Shown here one piece after another: positions 1-13,000 of a stretch of DNA of 64,000 nt. Each line of letters starts with the position of its first letter. Position 1 is the first letter of the stretch. The notes under the pieces were generated by a model, which was given only the letters and a program-made list of their open reading frames with translations, made no database searches and was not told where the DNA came from. A program made the translations under genes and the position numbers. This DNA comes from Ryuthela nishihirai (lineage: Eukaryota > Arthropoda > Arachnida > Araneae > Heptathelidae). The stretch is taken from contig JAWZYU010000018.1 of NCBI GenBank assembly GCA_038380435.1, positions 50,927,751-50,991,750 of the forward strand. The letters run 5' to 3'.

Positions 1-124
1 ACCTACAGAACCGAGAGCAGGATGGAGAGTTTTGCGGAGATAAATCTCAACGCTGGCCCAGGCGTGACTCGAACCTGTGAACTGCAGATTACGAGCCTGG
101 CGCGCTGCCGACTGAGTCACCCCA
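1..124 (-). mobile_element. SINE-A copy 1 (tRNA end, cut by window edge)
   Basis: Begins inside the element and ends at the reversed tRNA-like head (GACTCGAACC, then CGACTGAGTCACCCC). Confidence 0.85.
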
Positions 125-399
125 ACCCTATTTGCAGCTAATATGCTCCTTATTTAAAGGTCGCAGCTAATCCAAGCACCTTTTGTGCTAAAAAGAGCAA
201 AAGGGGATGTAGTTGATTCCACCACAGCCCCAAAATTTTTGACTCCCAGATGCGGATCCTTAATGTATTGTTTTTAGCTATTCCCCCACCGATAATCTGC
301 GAGAAATGCAACACATCTTAGAAAGTGTAATAGGCAATTCAACCTATAACATAAGGTTTTAACTTTTTCAGAAAATCCACTGCCACACGAACAAAACAA
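125..399. other. Upstream sequence without recognised features
   Basis: Unique, moderately A/T-rich. No gene, tRNA or repeat recognised. Confidence 0.5.
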
Positions 400-585
400 G
401 AATGAATGAGTACGGTATTTTAATCGTTCCCCGAATGAGTACGATATTTCAATCATACATCTAATGAGTATGATATTTTTTAATCGTTCCCTGGATTGAA
501 TAAGATATTTCAATCTTCCCCTGGAATGAGTACGACATTTTAATCGTCCCTGAGATGAATACGGTATTCTTTCTAATCGTACTGG
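400..585 (+). repeat. Short tandem repeat upstream of the promoter, ~38-bp unit
   Basis: Five to six imperfect copies of GAATGAGTACGATATTTTAA followed by TCGTTCCC. The array lies 275-460 bp upstream of the TATA box at 859. Confidence 0.7.
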
Positions 586-858
586 TTACGCCTATTGGGA
601 CAAATCTTTTTTTTATTGAGGCACTTAAGCGGTGACATGCAATAGTCACTTGATAGATAAATCCCCACCTCTAAACAGATGAGGGGAACTTGCTTCTTGG
701 AAGAATACGTCACTAGGTGAAATAATATAGATGACGACAACTAGAGGAGGGGTCTGCATCTTCTCACACACGCTACAGTGATTTGTTTCTTTGCTTCCTG
801 ATGTGGCACCTGCTGCAAAAACTAGTTTTATTTCGACACCACAATTCAATCTTCACGC

Positions 859-866
859 TATAAAAG
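859..866 (+). promoter_or_regulatory. TATA box of the secreted-protein gene
   Basis: TATAAAAG about 30 bp before a CATA-type initiator near 889-891. This gives a 5' UTR of about 70 nt before the ATG at 961. Confidence 0.6.
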
Positions 867-960
867 TGAACTTTCTCTTCTGACGCCCGCATACGAATCT
901 TCCAATATTCTAAAATATTTATCTGCTCCAAAGATAGGAGAGAATTTTACTTCCATCAAC

Positions 961-1000
961 ATGAGAGTCCAAAGAGAGATTTGGGTCCTGTTTTTCATCG
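961..1000 (+). CDS. Exon 1: start codon and half of signal peptide
   Basis: ATG at 961, then 13 codons plus one base, ending at the strong donor G|GTAAGT (1001). The hydrophobic core of the signal peptide begins here and continues in exon 2. No other in-frame ATG lies between the TATA box and this one. Confidence 0.75.
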
Positions 1001-4000
1001 GTAAGTGAGATTATTTAAATTACTGTACAAAAATAAACGCGCTGATTATTCACTTGACTAGTTTTTTGGTCAGCAGGCCGGTCTAACCGGTGGCGAGGCG
1101 TATTTGCAGCCGGACGCACAACTGCTCTGTCCGACGTAAAAAAAAAAATTCATACTTTCTCCAACAGGTTACCGTTAGGAGGGTTTGGGTTGTTTTACCT
1201 CTGAGCGGCACTTTTTTCCACACCATGGGCTAAAATGGCCAGGACGCCGAAGGGGACACCATGGACCCCGAAGGCTCAGAGAAGGTTGGGGAGGGGACCC
1301 ACTGGAACAGCTGTTGAGAGACAGATGGTAGCCTCCCGTCAAGGCCATCCAGCGTGTTCTTTGACGTGCACAGGATATGGCTCTCCCGCACACGGGGCCA
1401 CGGGTTAACGTTCCATCTGACGGACGGCGGCATTTCAAAGCCCATCTGTGTTCCCTACTGACCGTGGGCAGGGCGGGGAATTTTGCGGAGATAAATCTCA
1501 ACGCTGACCCAGCTGGGACTCGAACGTGGGAACTGCAGATTACGAGCCTTACCCGCTACCGACTGAATCACTCCCGCCCCCATTAGGAGGGCAGTTGACA
1601 ATTCTGCTATTTTGAAAATAAAGGACTTGTTTAAGAGATTTTTCTTATTGTCGTCTCCCTTACATTAAAATGTCGGACATATCGTGATTAAATAAACGCG
1701 ATTTCAATCTATATTGCAGGTATTTATATAAATAATTAAGAATGCAAAATACATATAAAATAAAAAATAAATAAATACCCCCTCAAGCAGCTGCTTGCCA
1801 CAGAGGTCTGACAGGAGCCTGTCAGTTTATATGCCACAATGCCTATTATTAAATCTCTAAAAAGACCCCTTGTTTCCATATTCTTAAATTCGTTGAAAAA
1901 CCTTCTCTCTTCTGGTTCTTAGCAACTTCATTTTACAGCTGAGATCTTGCAAATGAAGTCAATCGTCTGGTTGTATAGTAACTACGATCACAAAGTGGTT
2001 GAGTTTTTTACCTCTGAGAGGCATTTTTTTGCACACCATGGGCTAAATGACCAGGTCACAAGGACCCCGAAGGCTCAGAGAAGGTTGGGGGAGAGGACCC
2101 ACTGGAACACCTGTTGGGAGACAGATGGTAGCTTCCCGTCAAGGCCATCCAGCGTGTTCTTTAACGTGCACAGGGTATGGCTCTCCCGCACACGGGGCCA
2201 CGGGTTAACGTTCCATCTGACGGACGGCGGTCTTTCCAAGCAAATCGGTGTCCCCTACTGACCGTGGGCAAGGGGGGGGGGGGTTTTGCGGAGATAAATC
2301 TCAACGCTGACCCAGCTGTGACTCGAACCTGGGAACTGCAGATTAAGTCTGGCGCGCTACCGACTGAGCCACCTCCTCCCCTGAGGAAACGCAGACCGCT
2401 CACCTGTTAGCTCCGCTATGTTGAGTGTTAAACTGAAATTGAGTGTAAAATTGCAATTGAGCGTAAAATGTTTTGTTTTTTGTTTGCCACTTTAAAATAT
2501 AAACAAATGATTCGATACTTAAATTGAGTATTTAGCAATGAAAGCTTGATTCAAATTAATAAGTTTTTAGCAAAAATATAAATTATCGTTTTTTTTACGT
2601 CATATTTAAAGATTTAGGCCTTATTTTTATTTCAAAATAATAATTCAGATGTTCCGAGTGCTTAGTGCACTTGGCTAGTGATCAATGGGACTGGGTTCGA
2701 GCCCCGGGTAAGGCATGGATGTTTGTGTTCTCTTTCTGCTGAGGTCTCGCCTTTCTAACAGGTCTTCTGCTATGGCGTATTAAACTAACAAGCTCCTGTC
2801 AGACCTCTGTGGCAAGCAGCTGCTTGAGAAGATATGTTTTTTTATTTCTCCAAAAAAGAAACACGACAGTTTTAATATAATAATAACATATTACATTAAA
2901 ATGTCCTGTAGACAAGAAACACTTTAAATAATTAGCTGAAAATCATTCTTATTCTGAAAGATTTCGTTGTCCGATGTGTGGTGCAATGGTAGCCTCTGGC
3001 GCTCTGGCATGAATCTACAGAGATGCGGGTTCGATTCCCGCCATGTCGGCGATGAATCTTTTTCAAAATCTTTTAACTAATGTTTCAAGACAGTTTTAAC
3101 TTTACTTGTTTCTCCCAAACCTTTTTTTTGAAACAAAACGCAGCATGCTCTCGTGTTTCGAAAGAAATCCGTAAACCCTACATTGCTTGGGTTAACAACT
3201 AGGCAGATATTTTTTGTTTCATTTAAATGAAATGTAAAATTTTTTATCACTCTTATTTTCATATGAGTTTGTTAGAATGAGCTCTTATAAATTAAAAAAA
3301 AAGCTCTTTTTAAAAAAAAACATATTCTTTACAAATTTTTTTTGTTACTTTCCAAGAACATATAACGCAATGTATATATTTTTGACCCACAAAGCAAAAT
3401 AATTTATTTGTATAAATAATATAAATAATATAATTGAATAAAACATTCGCTTGATATAAATACGTATCTTCTATTACACATCAATTAAAAAAAATAGACG
3501 AAATGCACAAAAATTTGCCCAAAAAACTAAAGGGAATGTTATAAAAATATTAATTGATAGAAGCTAAATAATAAATTAACTTTTATGTTTCTTACTTCAT
3601 TAAAAACAAAGTACACAATTGAAATAACGTTTATTTTCGTTTTTAATCATTAAATTGGAATTACTTTACATGAATTTGTTTCGCAATGAAATCCTTACGA
3701 TCAAGAAACTAAATTGAAAGAATAATGCTGATGCAATTGCTCGGCTTAATTATATAACAATCAATGGCCTTTGCCAATGCGGGAGGGAAATATGATTCTG
3801 AAATTGGAACTCAGGTTTTTCCATTGCGTAATATATATCCTGTATTTAATTTTCGATGGGAGGATAAAAAAACCCTCTGAAGGAAAAGCTCCTATAAAGG
3901 AGTAAAAACAGTTTTAAAATAAGTTATTTGAAAAGAAAATTGTTTCTTTCACTGAAGAATCAGGGTTTATAGTTGTTCCAAATCGGGATCGAGGATGAGT

Positions 4001-7000
4001 TATAAAATAGGGGTAGAATTTGCTGCAATTCTTAAACTTGAAAACTATAAGATAGGGAGAGAAGTTACTGCAGAGCAGGTTTCTGGTTTTTCTAGTTTAT
4101 TTTATTACCACATAAAATTAAATGCTGCAGATTACTACAAAAAAAGTGACTTACAGAAAACGTTGTGAAATACAGGGGAGGTATTAGTGGTTCATCCAAT
4201 TGTTGCGTGAGGTTACTTAGCAAGGAGGAAAAATTTCAACTGAGCTAAAGTAGCGATATGTTGTTTTCAAATATATTACTATTTATTTCATTCTCTTTAT
4301 TCTTAAAAAAAAACTAAAATACACGTCTAGAAACTAAACCTAAAATCCCCTTTCTCGAGGGGCGGGGGGTGGCTCGGTAGCGCGCCAAGCTCATAATCTG
4401 TAGTTCCCAGGTTCGAGTCCCAGCTGGATCAGCGTTGAGATTTTTCTCCGCAAAATTCCCCGCCCTGCCCACGGTCACTAGGGGACACCGATGGGTTTGG
4501 AAAAGCCGCCATCCGTCGGATGGGACGTTAAACCGTGGATTCGTATGTGGGAGAGCTATACCCTGTGCACGTTAAAGAACACGCTGGATGGCCTTGATGG
4601 GAGGCTATTATTTTTTTCCCAAGAGCTGTTCCAGCGGGTCCCCTCCCTCAACCTTCTCTGAACCTTCGGGGTCCATGTGACCATTGCCATTTAGCCCATG
4701 GTGTGCAAAAAAGTAACGCTCAGAGGTAAAACCTCGATTAAAAAAATGATTATAAATTAGCATAAAAGGGCCTTTTAACATTTTAAATGCGACTATAAAG
4801 AAAAGTATTCAAAACATTTCCAAATAGTGTGAAAGAGGAACAAAAAAAATAAAGGAAAATTTTTAAATGAAGGTAACAAAGCAAATATGTTGAATATTAT
4901 AAAATTACAGGTAAGCACTCTGTAGGTGTTAAACTTTGAGTACGTACAGAGAAAAAATTGTCATTTGGCTTGTGAGATTCGAACTCACGACCTTCTGAAT
5001 ATCCTCCTCCGATGAAACTCTTTGGGATCAAGCCTATTATGAAACCGTGGCAGTCATATTTTCGCAGGAATCGTAAGGAGGAATTTATCTTTGCTGGCTC
5101 CGCCTAGGCCATTCGTTTATAACATTCATATCTTCTAAAGACGGACGACGAACCTAAGTGTGAGTTTTGTGACACCGTTTTAACCATTAAATGTATTTTA
5201 ACCGAATGTACTGCTTTTAATTTCAAACGTCGCTTTTATTTTAGCTTTCACAATTTTGCGTCCGAGCCCCTTTAACACTCGTACATCTTTTATTCGATGA
5301 TTCATTTTTAACTTCTGTTTTGGTAGCGCGCTTGGTTACTGATCAAAGGAATCTGGATTCGAACCCAGGGTAAGGCATGGGTGTGTGTGTCGCTTTTCTC
5401 TGACGCCCCGCCATCCTCACAGACCTTCTACTATGGCGTATTGAACTGACAGGTTCCTGTCAGACCTCTGTAGCAAGCAGCTGCTTGAGGGGGAATTTAT
5501 TTATTTTATTATATTTCACTGGATATTTTAATCACATTTAATGTTTTTACCTTTTTGATATTTAACCTTGTTGCCCTTTCTTTGTATGGGCCCTATCAAC
5601 ACCTCCTATAACAGAAAGCCAGAGGACCAAATTTATAACGTCAGCTTAAGTAGTCTTACCATATAGATATTTCTTATGTTTTTTATTTTAAAATTACTAC
5701 TGGTGGATTCTGTGCTAATCTTTATAATACTAATGTATATCTATATATATATTTTATTTAGGAGAAAATTTATTTGTATTAATTAACATTATTATATTTG
5801 ATAATAAATACGAATAATTTTCTTCCTAAATAAAATATATTCGTAAATAAACATTACTATAAAGATTAACATGAGTCCACCAGCAATAATATTAGAATCA
5901 AAAATATAAGAGTTGCTAATATGTACAGGGTGATTGAAAACACTTGGGCCAAACTTTAAGGGGTGATAGAACACACTAAACAAGCAATTTTCGTCATAAA
6001 ATGCATGGTCGGAACTCAAGCGGTGAAGGGCTAGGGGTTAGCAGTTACTGTGTCAGGAAATCAAGAAACACAAGAATGACAGAGGAGGTTTTAAACAATT
6101 GCAGAAATTACAGAACAGAAAGTACAGAATTTTATTAAACAAATTACAGAACAGAAAGTACAGAATTTTATTAAACAAATTACAGAACAGAAAGTACAGA
6201 ATTTTATTAAACAAATTACAGAAACTGCTCAAAAGAGCGACCGCCAACATTAATGCAGGCTTCACATCTTCGACGTAGTGATCGGCGTACATGGGCGAAA
6301 ACACCAGGCATTTCTCGTACAGTAGTAGCGGCAATAGAAATCCTGGCAACAAGGTCCTCATTGCAATCGATGGGGCTGTCGTAGATGAGGCTTTTCATAT
6401 GACCCCATAGGAAAAAGTTCAGACATGAGAGATCGGGCGATCGTGGCGACCAAGCGATGGGACCACCCCGACCAATCCATCGTCCTGGAAATATTGCAAC
6501 CAAGGCGTTCCGCACATCCATGCTGAAATAGGGTGGCGCTCCATCGTGTTGGAACCACATACGTGTTTGAATGTTTGCTGGAACAGGGTTCAGTAATTCT
6601 GGCAAGACTTCTTGTAAAAATACGAGGTACGTTCTCCCTTTCAGTAGGGATGGCAGAAGGTATGTAATAATATATAATATACTAATCAAATGGTCATGGA
6701 GGATTCCAGCCCAAACAATTATCGAGAAATGCCTCTGGTACGAATGTGGACATATGGCGTGCGGATTACTGGTAGCCCACCCATGTAAATTGTGGGTATT
6801 AAAAACGCCCTCACGTGTAAAGGTGCATTCGTCAGTTAATAAGACATGTGCATAAAAGTCTGGTTGCGCTGCAGTCTGCTGAAGGATCCACTGTGCAAAA
6901 TCCACACGAGGCCGATAATCTGCAGGTGTCAAGGCGTGCACCCTCTCTGCATGGTAGGGGTGTAATCGTTCGTCTCGTAGAACTCGCCACAACGTCGATT

Positions 7001-10000
7001 GGGGCACACTTACGGCATGGGAAATTGCTCGCAAGCTACATACGGGACGATCTCCAACCCTACATAGAATTTCCTCTCTAACACGTGTTTCCTGACACTC
7101 CTCGCACGCCCTGTATCCTGCAAGCTGCTGTAAAAGGAGCCCGTTTCGCACAGATACCGGTGCAATCACTGAAAGGTTTTATGATCAGGCACCCGTGTGG
7201 TCGGAAAGCGCTCATGGTACAGTCTTTGGTCTTCTCTCGCATTCCCGTCCCCAACTCCGTACGTGAAATGCATGTCCACCTACTCCTGATTCGTGAAACA
7301 ATCCATTCGTTCTGCAATCCACGGTAGAAATGACGACGAGTGCGAAAACCAGCGCTTATAAATGTTCACTGGAAAGCACCCTCTAACGCCTCACCGCTTG
7401 AGTTCCGACCATGCATTGCATGAAGAAAAGTGCTTGTTTAGGTGTGTTCTATCACCCCTCAAAGTTTGGCCCAAGAGTTTCGAATCACCCTGTATATACA
7501 GAGAGAGAGAGGACTACTTATTGACATTAAAAATTTGGTACATTGGCCTTCTGTTATAGGAGGTGTTGGCCGTATACAACCGTTGTTGCTTTTGCATTTT
7601 AGCTTGTTGTTATATTGTTTATACCTTTTGTCTAATGTTTTTAACTTTGGTTGAAGGTTTGCGTGATTTTTATGCTTTTGCTCTTGGTCTTGACACCTTT
7701 TTAAGATGCTTTATGGCTTAAGTTGCAGCTATGCGATATATCCCCAACCAACGATGGATGCAGTGTCTCCGAACATCATTTTTTTTTGCACGCTATATGC
7801 TAAATGGCCAGGTCACAAAGAACCCATAGATTAAGAATTGGGTAGCAAACAACTCACTGGACAACTATTAGGAGACGATGAGAATCTCGGGTCAAGTCCA
7901 ATTAGTGTGTTCTTTAACGTGCACAAGGTTTGTCTTAACCTCCCGTCAAACGGACGGCTGCCTTTACAGAACCCATCAGTGTGTCCCATTCTCACCGAGG
8001 ACACAGCTAAGGTTAGCGGACTCCGATACACCTATTAGGCAAAACTGTAGCCACAACTCAGATACAACGAGAACTCGAACCTGGAGAGATCTCGTTAGAA
8101 ATCTGGCGTTACCGACTGAGCCAATCCGCCTCAGAAATCAAGAAACGTTAGGTGCAATTTTAACTGAATTTGATTAGGTCCGGTTGTTTTAGCTCTGAAA
8201 GGCACTTTTTTGCTCACATTGGGTTAAATGGCCAGGTCACAAGGACCCCGAAGGCTCAGAGAAGATTGGAGGAGGGACGCATTGGAACAGCTGTTGGGTG
8301 ACAGATGGTAGCCTCACATCAAGGCCATCCAGCGTGTTCTTTAACGTGCACAGGTAGCGCTCTCCCGCACACGGGCCAACGGCTTAACGTCCCATCCGAA
8401 AACAGCGGCCTTTCGAAGCCCATCGGTGTCCCCTACTGACCGTGGAGAGGGCGGAAAGTTTTGCGGAGATAAATCTCAACGTTGACCCAGCTGGGACTCG
8501 AACCTGGGAACTGCACATTACAAGCCTAGCGCACTATGCATATACAACCTAGCGCACCTCCCCGCACCTACTCAATTAGCAGCAGAGAAAACAGGGAAAC
8601 AAAACTTTGTAATTGATAAGCAATTTTAAATAAAAAAATAAATAAATACCCCCTCAAACAGCTGCTTGCCACAGAGGTCTGACAGGAGCCTGTCAGTTTA
8701 CCACATTATAATGAAAGTTTATAATTTTTTCCTCAGCGAGACTCTTCTTAATTTATCCCCCCACCACCCGTCGCTTCTGATGAGTCACAATTATGGGTTT
8801 CTCAATCCTTGATGTAATTGTGAAAACAGATATTAAAAAAGGAAAAGGAAATCTAGGGTTTTTCATTTCTTTTCCTTTTACGTATTCTTATGCCTTCTAT
8901 CTATCTTTCAGGATTCGCCATAGTTGCTTCCCAGGAGAAATGCCATTTTAAAAAAGCGGATGAATGTGGTCAATCGCTACAAGATTTCAGAAACGCCAAT
9001 GGCAAACAATTTCCTGCCTCAGATGAGAAAGTAGAGGAGCTTTGCAAGTAAGTCTTTCATTAAAACTCTTTTCACCTAGTAAGTACATTAGACGCAAGAT
9101 CGACCAGGCTCTGTATAAGGTGCCTAGCTTTCAAATTATTCATACCGATAGGCAGTGATGTTGTTACCGTTTATCAACAAGTGCTTATCTTCAAATGTAA
9201 ATTTTACCATTACATCTAGCATTAAAAAAGGTACGAAACGCATTTAGAGGAATCACTTTTTTGAGAGTCAGTAAAAGGAACAACTAGAACAACAATAGTT
9301 CTTTTTATAGAGTAGTTTAAATAATTATTTTATACTTGTACAAAATAATCATCGATGTCGATAATTTAATCCTAAAGTTAAGATGTTCAATATGGAAATT
9401 TCACAATTTACAGAACAGGAGTGATTTATTTTATTGGAAGGACAATATGCTTAAAGAGCATTACACATAGTTAGCCAAAGTAGTGGCAACTTTTGATTTC
9501 ATGAAGTGATGGAAATATAGCGCGCAGATTATACCACTGATTCAAATATTTTAGTGTTTTGAAGAAATACTGGACCCCCACTAGGTAGGAAAAAACTAGT
9601 AAAAATAACATGCAACGATTATTCGACCAAAATAAAAAGCGTTGAAATTATGGTATAGGTTGAGTATCCCTAATCCGAAATGCTCGGGACAGAGAATGTT
9701 TCGGATTTTGGATTTTTCCTGATTTTGGAATATACATGAATGGTGAAGTTGAAGAGAAGTGTGAAAAAATTCAGACTTTCAGAAAAATTAATTTTTATTT
9801 GACATAAAAAAAACATGAATATAAATGCAATAAACAAGGAATGTAAATGCATTTATTTACCATCTTGGGAAGGAACATCGAAAGAGGTTGATCGACCAAG
9901 AACTGGATTCTCCAGGGAAGAAGAAGACACATCGTGTTGGTTGGCCTTTTTTACTATTTCCTGTATTGCCATTACCAAAGTTTTTGCTTTAAAACTCTTT

Positions 10001-13000
10001 CTGAGGATAAAACTGAAAAATGCGATTCACCCTTATGGAATTTCTTTAGGGAATCTCCCTCTTTCAACTCTCCCTTCGTACGAAAGATGCGAAAGTTTTG
10101 CGTTAGAGAGACCTCGTGGACAGAAGGGGGCGGGAGTGGCTCCTGAAAAACCACGGTGGATCACAGAGGGGGCGGGGGTGGCTCCTCAAAAACCACGCTG
10201 GACCACAGAGGGGGCGGGGATATTAAAAATTGGCCTAAATTACACCACGTGGTTTATGGACGGCCTCAAACAGTGAGTCATATTCCTATCCCAAAGGGCT
10301 TCCTGCTGTGAGAGCGAAGTTGCGGATTTCGGAATTGCGGATTGGGAATCCTCAACCTGTATTAAACACTTTCAAAAGCAATTTTTCTCTAAAAAGACTT
10401 AAGAGAAAATGATGAAAAAATATATTAAAAAAGTAATTAATTGAATAATTAATAAATTATATAATTTATCATAAATAATATTTTCATTAAAATTAAATAA
10501 TTAATATTAAATATATAATTAGTAAATTTTTATATAAAATTTATAACGCATTTTAACAATTATTATTCTATATATTTATTTTAAACAAAATTTGTATACT
10601 AATGTTAATAAAAAGAAAATTCCTTTAATTGCTAAAAAAAAAACCTATTTATTATATCGCAGTAGGCATGCACACCATTTTTAATCCGATATATTAAACA
10701 TGCCATTGTAGCTGATTTAACTGTAAATGAACTTAATGTAGTGAATGTAGCTAATTTACTCTAAATGAATTTAATGTAGTGAACGTAGCTGATTTAATGT
10801 GTTTTTGCATTACAGCTGAATTTACTGTGAGCAGGTTGATATTTTCCTACCGAATTTCTCTCCCTCTTTAAGAGCAAAAGTAACTTGAAAAATGTAAAAA
10901 AAGACAATCAATTAGTTTACATCATTACGAAGAGCGTTCAAAAAAGTTCTTGACATGCATCCGCAAAACAAAAACCATTGCACTTACCTCACGGGGGTGG
11001 CTCAGTCGGTAGCGTGCCAGGCTCGTAATCTGTAGTTCCCAGGTTCGAGTCCCAGCTTGGTCAGCGTTGAGATTTATCTCCGCAAATTTCCCCGCCCTGC
11101 TCACGGTCAGTAGGGGACACCGATGGGCTTGGAAAGGCCGCCGTCCGTCGGATGGGACGTTAAGCCGTGGCCCCGTGTGCGGGAGATACATACCCTGTGC
11201 ACGTTAAAGAACACGCTGGATGGCCTTGACGGGAGGCTACCATCTGTCTCCCAACAGCTGTTCCAGTGGGTCCCCTCACCCAACCTTCTCTGAGCCTTCG
11301 GGGTCCATGTGACCTGGCCATTTAGCCCATGGTGTGCAAAAAAGTGCCGCTCAGAGGTAAAACAATCCAAAGCACTTACCTCAACAAAACTTTTACTGCA
11401 TTTCAAAGTAATCTCCTCCAGCATCTATGTAAAGTTGCAGACATCTAAAGCAATTCTGGAATGCTGGTGGTACTCCTGTTGGGAAATATTCTGCAATTCT
11501 GAATGAACGCATTTTGCAAAGTTTTGCATCCTTGGAAAAGACTCCCCAGACAGTTCCTTTTTAATTTTTCGACAAAACCGAAAATCTCATGGTTCGAGAT
11601 CAGGTGAATATGAAGGATGGGGTAACCGTCTGATTTTTTCCTGCTCCAGATAGACCGCAGCTTGCCGGATTTTATGAGCACTGTCGTCGTCATTAAGAAA
11701 CTCACTTCATGACGATGACTATCACTGTCACCATCATGAAGAAGGGGAACCCCTGACACGCCTGTTTTTGGACACTGCTCCTTCATTTCCTTAACCATTT
11801 TGGGCAAAACAGTGTTGGAGTAGTATTGGCCATTTAAAGTCATTGTTTCAACTCCTTGGGAATTGAAAAAAAATTGTGAACATCGTCTTCCTTGAGCAAA
11901 AGTTTTATCGGAGGATTGGGGACGCGGTTCATCTTCCGTGACCCAAACATAGTTGTCGAACTTTCTGATAGTTGTATAGTAATAAAAAAAAGTCTCATCA
12001 CCTGTGACAATGTCTGTTAACCGTTTGGGGCCACTAAGTTCAAATATTGCCAGCATCTCCTTGCACGAGTCGTCTCTATCTCTAGCCCTTTTTTGCTGTT
12101 CTATCAATTTGTGGGTACCCATTTAGCACATATATTATCTGATCAAATGTATCCAAACATCCCTTCTGAGTAGTGTATTCGCCCATATACTCTGCAGCCA
12201 TGGCCCAAACAGGTATAAAAGGGGCGCACGTGGTCTGGCAAACCTCATAGGCACGAAAGAACAGGAAAATGGGCCATACGATAAAGTTTAGTGACTTTCA
12301 ACGTGGCCACCTTAGCAACAAGTCAGTTCGGAACATTTCGGATCTGCTTCAGCTGCTTCGATCAACTGTAAGTAATGTTATTGTGAAGTGCGAACGTCTA
12401 GAAACAAAAACAGCGCAATCGCGACCCGGTAGGCCACGTATAAATGACAGAGCGAGAACGCCGAGTGGTGAAGCGGGTGGTGCGATAAACTCACCTGAAG
12501 TCATTTGCAACACTCACCTCGGAGTTCTAAAATGCCGCTGGAAGCAGCGGTTCGTCGCAAGCTGCAGAAAATAAGTTTTCATGGCGAGCAGCCGCACACA
12601 AGCCTAAGATCAACAAGATCAACTCCAAGCGTCGGTTGAGTGGTGTAAAGCACTGCGCCAGTGGACTCTTGAGCAGTGGAACCGAGTTCTCTGGAGTTAT
12701 GAATCACGCTTCATCATCTAGCATCCAACGGATGAGTCTGGATGTCAAGGTGCATCTTTGTGAAAATATAAAATCTTTCTCCGTCTTTAGTAGGCTCCAT
12801 AGCAACAACGCAGAGATTTTGCAGACTGAACTTTACGCATCCACAGAGAAAAGCAAAATGATGATACGGCCTTTATTTTTAATACGTAATCAATCAAGGC
12901 GTAGCTCGTCAAGTTCGGAGGAACGAGTGCAAATTTATTGGCACATGTCACGAATGTTTTGAGTACACCAACCTTTAACGAAAACCAAGAAGCACTGAAA

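Larger units (their letters stand above)
5926..7492 (-). mobile_element. Tc1/mariner-superfamily element with ~100-bp TIRs
   Basis: CAGGGTGATT ends face outward at 5926 and 7492, each next to a TA duplication (5924-5925, 7493-7494). The inverted repeats extend for about 100 bp with few mismatches (5926-6027 against 7390-7492). It carries one transposase pseudogene. Lies in intron 1. Confidence 0.9.
10928..12128 (-). mobile_element. mariner element, 5' part replaced by a Tc1 end
   Basis: The left end CGAAGAGCGTTCAAAAAAGT follows TA (10926-10927) and matches mariner-type termini. The right side stops where a Tc1-like terminus begins (about 12129), so its N-terminal coding region is missing. 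SINE-A copy 7 sits inside the 3' end. Confidence 0.8.

Noticed and set aside
2966..3050. A functional tRNA-Trp gene.
   Set aside because: The anticodon loop is 11 bases and the CCA anticodon is absent.
9815..10276. A 153-codon open frame inside the Tigger-like element.
   Set aside because: No domain; the C-terminal repeats follow a GC-rich DNA repeat. The element is too short to be autonomous.
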